Positions 34,309-42,532 of a DNA stretch of 64,000 bases are shown here, piece after piece. A program made the position numbers and the translations under genes. How positions within the stretch are numbered: position 1 is the first letter of the stretch; each line of letters begins with the position of its first letter. Source of the DNA: Streptomyces sp. NBC_00523 (GTDB lineage: Bacteria > Actinomycetota > Actinomycetes > Streptomycetales > Streptomycetaceae); assembly GCF_036346615.1 (NCBI RefSeq), contig NZ_CP107836.1, positions 4,588,001 through 4,652,000 of the forward strand. The letters are read 5' to 3'. The notes below the pieces were generated by a model. The model did no database searches, had not been told where the DNA came from, and saw only the letters and a list, made by a program, of their open reading frames with translations.

Positions 34309-34947
34309 ATGACGAGCCCCACGCCTGCCGACGAGCCCACCTACGCCGACCGGACCTTCCGGTCGCCCGCCGGGCTGGCCGGTGGCGTCCTGCTCCTCGT
34401 GCTCGTCTGCGGGATCGGCGGCGACGCCCTGCTCCGGGGCGACGGCCGGGTGCCGTGGATGGCGCTCGCCGGCATGCTGACCGCCGTGCCGGTGATCGTC
34501 GCCTTCACGCTGCGCCCGGTGGTCGCCGCGAACGACGCCCGTATCCGCATCCGCAACCCCTTCCGCACGATCACGCTGCCGTGGAGCGACGTGGCCGACG
34601 TACGGGCCGGTTATTCGAGCGAGCTGTTCACGAACGACGGCAAGAAGTTCCAGCTCTGGGCCGTCCCCGTATCGCTGCGGCAGCGCAAGAAGGCCGCCCG
34701 CCAGCAGTCCCGGCAGGCCATGGACGACCCGTACCGGCGTACGTCCACGATCGCCGACGTACGCAACACCAAGGCCCGCACCGCGGCCGCCGACCAGACC
34801 GTCGCGGACCTGCGCGAGCTGGCCGAGCGGGCCGGTGACAAGCCCGTGGCCGACGCCCCCGCCGCCTCGGTGCGCTGGGCGTACGAGGTCATCGCCCCGG
34901 CCGTCGTCGGCGCGGTGCTGCTCGTGGTCCTCGGCGCGACCGGCTGA
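34309..34947 (+). CDS. PH-like domain membrane protein
   Basis: A 212-residue protein with two hydrophobic segments near residues 25-42 and 48-65, a PH-domain-like stretch (DARIRIRNPFRTITLPWSDVADVRAGYSSELFTNDGKKFQLWAVPV), a basic/acidic helical middle (RQRKKAARQQSRQAMDD) and a final membrane helix near residues 190-210. This matches the bacterial PH_6-type family. The function is unknown. ATG 34309 is preferred over longer in-frame starts because those run through the deoC promoter. It is divergent from deoC and convergent with the regulator gene. Confidence 0.82.
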   Translation: MTSPTPADEPTYADRTFRSPAGLAGGVLLLVLVCGIGGDALLRGDGRVPWMALAGMLTAVPVIVAFTLRPVVAANDARIRIRNPFRTITLPWSDVADVRAGYSSELFTNDGKKFQLWAVPVSLRQRKKAARQQSRQAMDDPYRRTSTIADVRNTKARTAAADQTVADLRELAERAGDKPVADAPAASVRWAYEVIAPAVVGAVLLVVLGATG

Positions 34948-34959
34948 CCCTCCGGGCGC

Positions 34960-35943
34960 TCACAGCCAGCCCTGGCGCTGCGCCTGCAACGCCAGCTGGA
35001 AGCGGTTCGTGGCGCCCAGCCTGGCCATCAGGACCTGCAACCGACGGAACAGCGTGCGGCGGCTGATGCCCAGTTCGCGCGCGATCACCTCGTCGCTCGT
35101 GCCGCCCGCCAGCAGCCACAGCAGCCGCCGGTCCGCGGGCGCCAGCCCGCCCGGGCGCGTCGTCCGGCCGCTGAACGGCAGCGCGCTCTGCCAGTACTGC
35201 TCGAACAGCGCGATGAGCGCCGAGAGCAGGCCGCACGGCTGCACGACCAGCATCGTGTTGTGCACGTCCGCCTCCCGGATCGACAGCGACACCAGCGCCG
35301 ACGCGTCATCGATGATCACCAGCTTCACCGGCACCGCGGGCGCCACCCGCGCCTGCTCCCCGGCCCGGACGCACGGCTCGATGACGTCCTTCAGATGCCC
35401 GGGGTGCTCCAGCGACTCCCGCGAGTACACGACGCGCTGCTTCACCCCGCGCGCGAGCGTGGCCAGCGCGTCCTCGGTCGCCCCGGGCAGCGGGACGTAC
35501 GGCGGCGACTCCAGCTGCCGGATCTGCTCCCGCGCGCTCGCCCACGCCCGGCGGATCCTCGGCCCGACCGCGTCACCGGCCACGGACTCGACCAGATGGT
35601 CGTTGTACGCGGCGAGCCGCTGCCGCCGGAACGACTCGAACGCGCCCCCGACCGCGATCCGGGACTCCTCGACCGCGCTCGCCCGCTGCCGGACCAGGAT
35701 CTCCAGACCGTCGCCCGGCGGGACCGGGGCGACCACGTCCGCGCTGGTCCCCGCCCCGCTGACCAGCCCCGCGTCGGCCAGCTCCCCGTACGCCGCCGAA
35801 AGCGCCGGGGCGTCCAGACCGGCCGCCCGGCCGATCGCGGTCAGGGGTGCGGGCGCCAGGTCGAGCAGCGCCTGATAGACCCGGGCCGCCGCCTCGCCGA
35901 TCCCGAGGAGCCGAAGGGCGTCGGCCAGCTTCGCGTTCGTCAT
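34960..35943 (-). CDS. Transcriptional regulator with TrmB-like N-terminus and LuxR-type HTH
   Basis: A 327-residue protein. Residues 1-70 (LADALRLLGIGEAAARVYQALLDLAPAPLTAIGRAAGL) resemble a TrmB-like winged helix. A middle region of about 170 residues has phospholipase-D-like or sensor character (VKQRVVYSRESLEHP, VKLVIIDDASALVSL). The C-terminus has a LuxR/GerE-like helix-turn-helix (LAPADRRLLWLLAGGTSDEVIARELGISRRTLFRRLQVLMARLGATNRFQLAL). This three-part architecture is common in Streptomyces and its ligands are mostly unknown. The start is ATG 35943. It is divergent from the aminopeptidase gene, with 148 bases between. Confidence 0.88.
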   Translation of the reverse strand: MTNAKLADALRLLGIGEAAARVYQALLDLAPAPLTAIGRAAGLDAPALSAAYGELADAGLVSGAGTSADVVAPVPPGDGLEILVRQRASAVEESRIAVGGAFESFRRQRLAAYNDHLVESVAGDAVGPRIRRAWASAREQIRQLESPPYVPLPGATEDALATLARGVKQRVVYSRESLEHPGHLKDVIEPCVRAGEQARVAPAVPVKLVIIDDASALVSLSIREADVHNTMLVVQPCGLLSALIALFEQYWQSALPFSGRTTRPGGLAPADRRLLWLLAGGTSDEVIARELGISRRTLFRRLQVLMARLGATNRFQLALQAQRQGWL

Positions 35944-36091
35944 GCACCGCATTCTCCGCCGCGAAGGACACCACGAGATGGCCGATCAGTGCCACTGGCA
36001 CAGCCGCGCCCCCGGGCCGTCCCGTCGGCGGTAGCTTCCGTGAACCGCCGGTGACAGCCGGTGGCCCACCCGTCGAGACAGGGAGCATGAC

Positions 36092-37513
36092 GTGGCGAAA
36101 GGCCGGAAGAACGGGCTCTACCCGGAAATCTCCGAGGAACTCTCCGCGCTGATGCGGACCGGGTGGGCGGACACCGAACGGCACGACCTCGTACCCGACG
36201 AGCAGGCTCCCCATGCCGCCGCCCGGCGCGCCAGGCTCTCCGCGCGCTTCCCCGGCGAACGCCTCGTCATTCCCTCCGGGAACCTCAAGACCCGGTCGAA
36301 CGACGACGACTACCCCTTCCGGCCCTACTCCGGCTACGTCCACATGACCGGCGACCAGGCCCGCGACGGCGCCCTCGTCCTGGAACCCCGGGCAAACGGC
36401 GGCCACGACGCCTACTGCTTCCAGCTGCCGCGCGACAGCCGGGACGACGACGAGTTCTGGACCGGGGCCACGGCCGAGCTGTGGACCGGGCGGCGCCGCA
36501 CGCTCGCCGAGTCCGCGCGGGTCCTGGGGCTGCCCTGCCGGGACGTCCGCACGGCGGCCGAGGAGCTGGCCGCCGTCCCGGCGGGCGGCCCGGTGCCGAC
36601 CCGGATCGTCCGGGGCATCGATCCGGCCCTGGAACGGGCGGTCGCCACCGACGAGGAGCGCGATGCCGAACTGGCGGAGGCGCTGAGCGACCTCCGGCTC
36701 GTCAAGGACGCGTGGGAGCTCGGCGAGCTGCGCAAGGCCGTCGACTCCACCGTGCGCGGCTTCACCGACGCGATCGCCGACCTGTCCACAGCCGTGGCGA
36801 CCTCGGAACGGTGGATCGAGGGCACGTTCTTCCGCCGCGCCCGCCTGGAGGGCAACGCCGTCGGCTACGGCTCCATCTGCGCCGCCGGCGACCACGCCAC
36901 GATCATGCACTGGACGGACAACGACGGCCCCGTGCGCCCCGGCGACCTGCTCCTGTTCGACGCGGGCGTGGAGACGCGCACCCTCTACACCGCCGACGTC
37001 ACGCGCACCCTCCCCGTCAGCGGCACGTTCACCCCGCTCCAGCGGAAGGTCTACGACGCGGTGTACGAGGCGCAGGAGGCGGGCATGGCCGCGGTGAAGC
37101 CGGGCGCCCACTACCGCGACTTCCACGAGGCCGCGCAGCGCCATCTCGCCGCCCGGCTCGTGGAGTGGGGCTTCATCGAGGGCCCGGCCGAGCGGGCGTA
37201 CGCACTCGGCCTCCAGCGCCGCTTCACCATGGCGGGCACCGGTCACATGCTCGGCCTGGACGTCCACGACTGCGCCCGGGCGCGCAACGAGGCGTACGTC
37301 GACGGGGTGCTGGAACCGGGCATGGTGCTGACCGTCGAGCCCGGGCTGTACTTCCAGCCGGACGACCTGACGGTCCCGGAGGAGTGGCGGGGCATCGGCG
37401 TCCGCATCGAGGACGACCTCGTCGTGACGGACTCCGGCCACGAGAACCTGTCGGCGGGGCTGCCGCGCTCGGCGGACGAGGTCGAGGCGTGGATGGCGCG
37501 GGTGGCGGGCTGA
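36092..37513 (+). CDS. Aminopeptidase P family (Xaa-Pro) metallopeptidase
   Basis: A 473-residue M24B enzyme. The N-terminal AMP_N domain (SARFPGERLVIPSGNLKTRSND, YPFRPYSGYVHMTG) precedes a pita-bread catalytic domain. Its two-metal ligands lie in LLFDAGVETRTLYTADVTRTLPVSG, GTGHMLGLDVHDC, VLTVEPGLYF and GIGVRIEDDLVV. It removes N-terminal residues before proline in the cytoplasm. The GTG start at 36092 has GGGAG six bases upstream. Streptomyces genomes usually encode two such enzymes. It is followed by a hairpin and convergent with the mutase gene. Confidence 0.94.
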   Translation: MAKGRKNGLYPEISEELSALMRTGWADTERHDLVPDEQAPHAAARRARLSARFPGERLVIPSGNLKTRSNDDDYPFRPYSGYVHMTGDQARDGALVLEPRANGGHDAYCFQLPRDSRDDDEFWTGATAELWTGRRRTLAESARVLGLPCRDVRTAAEELAAVPAGGPVPTRIVRGIDPALERAVATDEERDAELAEALSDLRLVKDAWELGELRKAVDSTVRGFTDAIADLSTAVATSERWIEGTFFRRARLEGNAVGYGSICAAGDHATIMHWTDNDGPVRPGDLLLFDAGVETRTLYTADVTRTLPVSGTFTPLQRKVYDAVYEAQEAGMAAVKPGAHYRDFHEAAQRHLAARLVEWGFIEGPAERAYALGLQRRFTMAGTGHMLGLDVHDCARARNEAYVDGVLEPGMVLTVEPGLYFQPDDLTVPEEWRGIGVRIEDDLVVTDSGHENLSAGLPRSADEVEAWMARVAG

Positions 37514-37518
37514 GCGGA

Positions 37519-37546
37519 GGGCGGCCGGGCCGGGCCCCGGCCGCCC
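37519..37546. terminator. Bidirectional hairpin
   Basis: GGGCGGCCGGG (37519-37529) pairs with CCCGGCCGCCC (37536-37546). It lies between convergent aminopeptidase and mutase genes. Confidence 0.7.
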
Positions 37547-37550
37547 CGTC

Positions 37551-39197
37551 TCAGATGCCCGCCGCTGCCGCCAGGTCGCGCTTGATGCCGGTCAGCAGCT
37601 CCGTGGCCCGGGCGCGGGCGGTGGGCAGCGCGTCGGCGGAGCCCACCGGCACGACGACCTCCAGGTAGCACTTCAGCTTCGGCTCGGTGCCGCTCGGGCG
37701 GACGATCACCCGGGCGCCGTCGAGCGTGTAGCGCAGCCCGTCGGTGGGCGGCAGCCGGTCCGTGCCCCGCGACAGGTCCTCGGCCGAGGTCACGGGCAGC
37801 CCCGCCAGGGCGGCCGGCGGCTGCTCGCGCAGGCGGCGCATCGCGTCCGCGATGACCGACAGGTCCTCGACCCGCACCGACAGCTGGTCGGTCGCGTGCA
37901 GCCCGTGTTCGAGCGCGAGGTCGTCCAGCAGGTCCAGGAGCGTGCGCCCCTGCTCCTTCAGTACGGAGGCGAGCTCGGCGACGAGCAGCGCGGCCGTGAT
38001 GCCGTCCTTGTCGCGGACGCCGTCCGGGTCCACGCAGTAGCCCAGCGCCTCCTCGTACCCGTAACGCAGCCCCTCGACCCGGGCGATCCACTTGAAGCCC
38101 GTCAGGGTCTCCTCGTAGCCCAGGCCCGCCTTCTCGGCGATCCGGCCCAGCAGCGACGACGAGACGATCGACTCCGCGAACACGCCGGTGGCGCCCCGGC
38201 GCACCAGGTGCGCGGCGAGCAGCGCGCCCGTCTCGTCGCCCCGCAGCATCCGCCAGCCGCCGTCCGCCGCCGGGTCCGGCACGGCGACGGCACAGCGGTC
38301 CGCGTCCGGGTCGTTCGCGATGACGAGATCCGGTTTCGCGCGGCGCGCGGTGGTGAACGCGAGGTCCATCGCGCCGGGCTCCTCCGGATTGGGGAAGGCC
38401 ACGGTGGGGAACGCGGGGTCCGGCTCGGCCTGCTCCGCGACGAGCACCGGGGCCGGGAAACCGGCCCGATCGAACGCGGCGGTGAGCACGGAGGTGCCGA
38501 CGCCGTGCATCGCGGTGTACACGGTGCGGGCGGTGCGCGGCGAGTCCGCGTCGAGCACGGCGTCCGTCCGCGCCAGGTACGCCTCCAGGACCTCGTCGCC
38601 CAGGGTCTCCCAGCCGGAGTCCGGGCGGTCCACGGTGTCCAGCGGGCCGACGGCCGCGATGGCCGCGGCGATCTCGCCGTCCGCCGGGGGCACGATCTGC
38701 GAGCCGTCGCCGAGGTAGACCTTGTAGCCGTTGTCGCGGGGCGGGTTGTGGCTGGCGGTCACCTCGACGCCGGCGACGGCGCCCAGGTGCCTTATGGCGT
38801 ACGCCAGCACGGGGGTGGGCAGCGGGCGGGGGAGCACCGCCGCGCGGAGGCCCGCGCCGGTCATCACCGCGGCGGTGTCCCGCGCGAAGTCGGCGGACTT
38901 GTAGCGGGCGTCGTAGCCGATGACGACGAGACCGCCGGTCTGCCCCTGGTCCTTCAGGTACGCGGCGAGGCCGGCGGCGGCGCGGATGACCACGGAGCGG
39001 TTCATGCGCATCGGGCCCGCGCCGAGCTCGCCCCGCAGTCCGGCGGTGCCGAACTGGAGGGTGCCCGCGAAGCGGGTGGTGAGCTCTGCGGTGTCCTCGG
39101 CGGCGATGAGCTTGGCGAGCTCTTCGCGGGTGTCGGGGTCGGGGTCCTCCGCGAGCCAGGCGCCGGCACGGGCGAGGAGGTCCGGGGGTGTCGTCAC
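37551..39197 (-). CDS. Phosphohexomutase-superfamily enzyme, probable phosphopentomutase (PGM2-like)
   Basis: A 548-residue alpha-D-phosphohexomutase. It has FGTAGLRGELGAGPMRMN, the active-serine loop VEVTASHNPPRDNGYKVYLGDG, the metal loop ANDPDADRCAVAVP, the sugar-specificity loop YGYEEALGYCVDPDGVRDKDG and a C-terminal phosphate site RPSGTEPKLKCYLEV. It is often annotated phosphomannomutase. The PGM2-like length and the context (directly downstream of purine nucleoside phosphorylase on the same strand; no deoB elsewhere in the window) suggest it interconverts (deoxy)ribose 1- and 5-phosphate, supplying DeoC. The GTG at 39197 is chosen, with GAAAGG just upstream; longer frames run into a dispersed repeat. 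Confidence 0.88.
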   Translation of the reverse strand: MTTPPDLLARAGAWLAEDPDPDTREELAKLIAAEDTAELTTRFAGTLQFGTAGLRGELGAGPMRMNRSVVIRAAAGLAAYLKDQGQTGGLVVIGYDARYKSADFARDTAAVMTGAGLRAAVLPRPLPTPVLAYAIRHLGAVAGVEVTASHNPPRDNGYKVYLGDGSQIVPPADGEIAAAIAAVGPLDTVDRPDSGWETLGDEVLEAYLARTDAVLDADSPRTARTVYTAMHGVGTSVLTAAFDRAGFPAPVLVAEQAEPDPAFPTVAFPNPEEPGAMDLAFTTARRAKPDLVIANDPDADRCAVAVPDPAADGGWRMLRGDETGALLAAHLVRRGATGVFAESIVSSSLLGRIAEKAGLGYEETLTGFKWIARVEGLRYGYEEALGYCVDPDGVRDKDGITAALLVAELASVLKEQGRTLLDLLDDLALEHGLHATDQLSVRVEDLSVIADAMRRLREQPPAALAGLPVTSAEDLSRGTDRLPPTDGLRYTLDGARVIVRPSGTEPKLKCYLEVVVPVGSADALPTARARATELLTGIKRDLAAAAGI

Positions 39198-39279
39198 GGG
39201 GTGCCTTTCGTGTGCGGTGTGCGGTGCGGGTGCGTTGCGCCTGCGGCGGGGCTGGAAGTGGCCGCGCGCGGCCAGACCG

Positions 39280-39325
39280 AGCCCCTCCGGCGATTGAGGA
39301 GCGGGGGTCCGGGGGCAGCGCCCCC
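39280..39325 (-). repeat. Dispersed intergenic repeat, copy 2
   Basis: The reverse complement of the other copies: AGCCCCTCCGGCGATTGAGG, AGCGGGGGTCCGGGGGCAGC, GCCCCC. It lies 10 bases downstream of the purine nucleoside phosphorylase stop and upstream of the mutase gene, inside a presumed operon. Its hairpins could act as a processing or attenuation site. Confidence 0.9.
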
Positions 39326-39334
39326 AGGACAACC

Positions 39335-40159
39335 TCAGATCCGGTCCAGCACCCGCGCCAGCAGGGACCCCATCCGCGTCGCGGAATCCCGCCCCGCCTG
39401 AAGGACCTCCTCATGGTTCAGCGGCTCCCCGCTCAACCCCGCCGCCAGGTTCGTCACCAGGGACAGCCCGAGGACCTCCGCCCCCGCCTCCCGGGCGGCA
39501 ATCGCTTCCAGGACCGTGGACATGCCGACCAGGTCGCCGCCCATGACGCGGACCATGTTGATCTCGGCCGGAGTCTCGTAGTGCGGGCCGGGGAACTGGA
39601 CGTACACGCCCTCTTCGAGCGTCTCGTCCACCTCCTTGCACAGCGCGCGCAGGCGCGGCGAGTACAGGTCGGTGAGGTCCACGAAGTTCGCGCCGATGAT
39701 CGGCGAGGCCGCCGTCAGGTTGATGTGGTCGCTGATCAGGACCGGCTGTCCGGGGCGCATGCCCTCCCGCAGGCCGCCGCAGCCGTTCGTCAGGATGACC
39801 GTCCGGCACCCCGCCGCGACCGCCGTGCGGACCCCGTGCGCGACCGCTGCGACGCCGCGGCCCTCGTAGTAGTGCGTACGGCCCAGGAACACCAGGGCCC
39901 GCTTGTCGCCGATCACGTGCGAGCGGATCGTGCCGCCGTGGCCCTCGACGGCGGGCGCCGGGAAGCCGGGCAGGGCCGTCACCGGGAACTCGGCCGCCGG
40001 AACGCCGAGCGCGGCAGCGGCCGGCGCCCAGCCGGAGCCCATCACGAGGGCGACGTCGTGAGTCTCGGCACCGGCCAGCTCGCGCAGGCGGGCGGCGGCG
40101 TCGGCGGCGGCGGCGTGCGGGTCGCCCTGGATGTGGTCCGGAATAAGTGATGCGTTCAC
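39335..40159 (-). CDS. Purine nucleoside phosphorylase (trimeric, class II type)
   Basis: A 274-residue enzyme converting (deoxy)inosine or guanosine plus phosphate to base and (deoxy)ribose 1-phosphate. The motifs fit the PNP/MTAP trimeric family: VALVMGSGWAP (phosphate site), GRTHYYEGRGV, ILTNGCGGLREGMRPGQPVLISDHINLT, VQFPGPHYETPAEINMVR and GMSTVLEAIAARE. The GTG at 40159 (VNASLIPDH) is chosen. No ribosome-binding site is present, but a -10-like TACGCT (40172-40167) places the transcript start at the codon, so the mRNA is probably leaderless. The operator lies 12 bases upstream of that -10. Confidence 0.93.
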   Translation of the reverse strand: MNASLIPDHIQGDPHAAAADAAARLRELAGAETHDVALVMGSGWAPAAAALGVPAAEFPVTALPGFPAPAVEGHGGTIRSHVIGDKRALVFLGRTHYYEGRGVAAVAHGVRTAVAAGCRTVILTNGCGGLREGMRPGQPVLISDHINLTAASPIIGANFVDLTDLYSPRLRALCKEVDETLEEGVYVQFPGPHYETPAEINMVRVMGGDLVGMSTVLEAIAAREAGAEVLGLSLVTNLAAGLSGEPLNHEEVLQAGRDSATRMGSLLARVLDRI

Positions 40160-40183
40160 GCGGACGAGCGTAACCGCTGAACC

Positions 40184-40197
40184 CCTACGCGCGTAGA
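40184..40197. promoter_or_regulatory. TACGCGCGTA-type operator 6, before purine nucleoside phosphorylase
   Basis: CCTACGCGCGTAGA has 13 of 14 consensus positions. On the minus strand it lies just upstream of the presumed -10 TACGCT, the same geometry as at add and deoC. Confidence 0.8.
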
Positions 40198-40264
40198 TGC
40201 CCCTGTACAGAGTCTGGCGGGAATCGTTCGTGTGTTCCGACAATCGGGCCGGCGGCCGGGCCCC

Positions 40265-40702
40265 TCAGCAGGGGCGCTTGCGCAGTTCCATCACGTAGTC
40301 GTGGGGCGCGCCCGCCGATTCCGCCGCGTCCGCGATCTCGCCGAGATAGCGGGCGGACGGCAGGCCGCCCTCGTACCCGTTCAGCACATAGATCCAGGCC
40401 GGCTCCTCGCCGTCCAGGGTGTGCACCCGGATCCGCATGCGGCGGTAGATGTCGAGGCCGACGCCCTCCCAGCGGTCCATGGAGTCCTCGTCCATGGGGG
40501 CCAGGTCGTACAGGGCGACGAAGACCTGCGAGCGGGGCGCCTCCACCACGGTGGCCAGCGCGCCCTCCCAGCCCATCTGCTCCCCGCCGAAGGTCAGCCG
40601 CCAGCCGTTCAGCCAGCCGGTCCCGCGCAGCGGTGAGTGCGGGGCGCGGCGCGTCATCAGCCGCGCGTCGAGGTTGCCGGCGTACGCGGCGTAGAGCGAC
40701 AT
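40265..40702 (-). CDS. Gamma-glutamylcyclotransferase-like protein
   Basis: A 145-residue protein with the GGCT/AIG2-like fold: LYAAYAGNLDARLMTRRAPHSPLRGTGWLNGWRLTFG (substrate-binding YxxGNL-type motif) and ATVVEAPRSQVFVALYDL, with an acidic run MDEDSMDRWEGVG where the catalytic Glu lies in the family. It would cyclise gamma-glutamyl amines to 5-oxoproline; the exact substrate is uncertain. ATG 40702 is chosen; the longer frame goes through the intergenic region. It is divergent from the flavoprotein gene, with 261 bases between, which include an inverted repeat (ACGTGCGCCG / CGGCGCACGT, 40800-40826). Confidence 0.85.
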   Translation of the reverse strand: MSLYAAYAGNLDARLMTRRAPHSPLRGTGWLNGWRLTFGGEQMGWEGALATVVEAPRSQVFVALYDLAPMDEDSMDRWEGVGLDIYRRMRIRVHTLDGEEPAWIYVLNGYEGGLPSARYLGEIADAAESAGAPHDYVMELRKRPC

Positions 40703-40963
40703 GGGATCGAGGGTACGGGAGGTGGCGGCGGGCATGCCGGTTCCTGTGAGGAACGACCCCCGAGGGGAGGCGGGAACGGGGCGGACGTGTCCGCCGCGCA
40801 CGTGCGCCGCGCGCCCCGGCGCACGTATGGAGGGCCCCGGGGAGAAGCACCTTGGCGCGTGCGGGACAATGAAGTACGTACTGCATTCCCCCGGGGCGAT
40901 CCCCCGGACCCCCGGCCGGGGCAGCAGGCGGCCGTGGGACGAGAAACGCGAGGCGGACTTTTC

Positions 40964-42403
40964 GTGACCCGGATCGTGATCATCGGCGGCGGACCCGGCG
41001 GGTACGAGGCGGCCCTGGTGGGTGCCCAGCTCGGCGCGGAGGTGACCGTCGTCGACTGCGACGGCCTCGGCGGCGCGTCCGTCCTCACCGACTGCGTGCC
41101 CTCGAAGACCCTGATCGCGACGGCCGAGGTGATGACCACCTTCGACTCCTCGTACGAGGAGCTGGGCATCATCGTCGCGGACGACACCCCGCACATAGAG
41201 CAGGCCGCGCGTGTGGTCGGCGTCGACCTGGGGAAGGTCAACCGCCGTGTGAAGCGCCTGGCGCTCGCCCAGTCGCACGACATCACCGCCTCCGTCACCC
41301 GCGCCGGCGCCCGCGTCATGCGCGGCCGCGGCCGTCTGGAGGGCCTTCAGGCCGCCGACGGCTCCCGCCAGGTCGTCGTCACGGCCGCCGACGGTACGGA
41401 GGAGACGCTCACCGCGGACGCCGTGCTCATCGCGACCGGCGGGCACCCCCGGGAGATCCCGGACGCGCAGCCGGACGGCGAGCGCATCCTGAACTGGACC
41501 CAGGTCTACGACCTGGACGAGCTGCCGCAGGAACTCATCGTCGTCGGTTCCGGTGTGACCGGTGCCGAATTCGCCGGCGCCTACCAGGCCCTCGGCTCGC
41601 GCGTCACCCTCGTCTCGTCCCGCGACCGGGTGCTCCCCGGCGAGGACCCGGACGCGGCGGCCGTCCTGGAGGACGTGTTCCGGCGGCGTGGCATGAACGT
41701 CATGGCCCGCTCCCGCGCCCAGTCCGCCAAGCGCGTCGGCGACCGGGTCGAGGTGACCCTCGCCGACGGCCGGGTCATCTCCGGCACGCACTGCCTGATG
41801 GCCGTCGGCGCCATCCCGAACACCGCGGGCATGGGCCTGGAGGAGGCCGGCGTCCGGCTCAAGGACTCCGGGCACATCTGGACCGACAAGGTCTCCCGCA
41901 CCAGCGCGCCCGGCGTCTACGCGGCCGGTGACGTCACCGGCATCTTCGCGCTCGCCTCCGTCGCCGCCATGCAGGGCCGCATCGCGATGTACCACTTCCT
42001 CGGCGACGCGGTGGCCCCGCTGGACCTCAAGACGGTCTCCTCGAACGTCTTCACCGACCCGGAGATCGCCACCGTCGGCTACACCCAGGCGGACGTGGAC
42101 GCGGGCAAGATCGAGGCGCTGGTCGTCAAGCTGCCGCTGCTGCGCAACCCGCGCGCGAAGATGCAGGGCATCCGGGACGGCTTCGTCAAGATCTTCTGCC
42201 GCCCCGGCACCGGCATCGTGGTCGGCGGCTGTGTCGTCGCCCCCCGGGCGAGCGAGCTGATCCATCCGATCTCGATCGCGGTCGACAACAATCTGACGGT
42301 CGACCAGATCGCAAACACCTTCACTGTGTACCCGTCCCTGTCGGGATCGATCGCCGAAGTGGCCCGTCAGTTGCACAGCCGTAAGCGCACGGGCGGGGCG
42401 TGA
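40964..42403 (+). CDS. lpdA: LpdA-type flavoprotein, NAD(P)H-quinone reductase related to dihydrolipoamide dehydrogenase
   Basis: A 479-residue pyridine nucleotide-disulfide oxidoreductase with FAD-binding IVIIGGGPGGYEAAL, NAD(P)-binding LIVVGSGVTGAEFAGAY, APGVYAAGDVTGI and a C-terminal dimerisation domain. The redox-disulfide region reads GLGGASVLTDCVPSKT. The second cysteine is there, but the first, normally in GGTC, is replaced by serine, and the C-terminal HPISIAVDN has no HPT-E pair. This is the pattern of mycobacterial LpdA, a quinone reductase, not a true lipoamide dehydrogenase. The GTG 40964 immediately precedes the Rossmann fold. Confidence 0.92.
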   Translation: MTRIVIIGGGPGGYEAALVGAQLGAEVTVVDCDGLGGASVLTDCVPSKTLIATAEVMTTFDSSYEELGIIVADDTPHIEQAARVVGVDLGKVNRRVKRLALAQSHDITASVTRAGARVMRGRGRLEGLQAADGSRQVVVTAADGTEETLTADAVLIATGGHPREIPDAQPDGERILNWTQVYDLDELPQELIVVGSGVTGAEFAGAYQALGSRVTLVSSRDRVLPGEDPDAAAVLEDVFRRRGMNVMARSRAQSAKRVGDRVEVTLADGRVISGTHCLMAVGAIPNTAGMGLEEAGVRLKDSGHIWTDKVSRTSAPGVYAAGDVTGIFALASVAAMQGRIAMYHFLGDAVAPLDLKTVSSNVFTDPEIATVGYTQADVDAGKIEALVVKLPLLRNPRAKMQGIRDGFVKIFCRPGTGIVVGGCVVAPRASELIHPISIAVDNNLTVDQIANTFTVYPSLSGSIAEVARQLHSRKRTGGA

Positions 42404-42430
42404 CCGCCGTTCGATCAGGAGAGGACAACA

Positions 42431-42462
42431 AGGCAGTCTCCTATATCACTTGGTGACTGCCT
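42431..42462. promoter_or_regulatory. Inverted repeats upstream of the DeoR-family gene
   Basis: AGGCAGTC (42431-42438) and GACTGCCT (42455-42462) form an 8-bp inverted repeat with 16 bases between. Nested inside is TCAC-ttg-GTGA (42446-42456). The area is clearly less G+C-rich than its surroundings. It could be an autoregulatory operator of the regulator that follows 70 bases on, or a weak lpdA terminator. Confidence 0.4.
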
Positions 42463-42532
42463 GTATGTCCAACTTCTGCTATTCGGCGCAAACTGCTGAA
42501 AAGTCTCGCGCGGTCACGTTACTGTCAGTTTC

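Noticed and set aside
40964..42403. Calling the flavoprotein a functional dihydrolipoamide dehydrogenase
   Set aside because: The first redox cysteine is missing.
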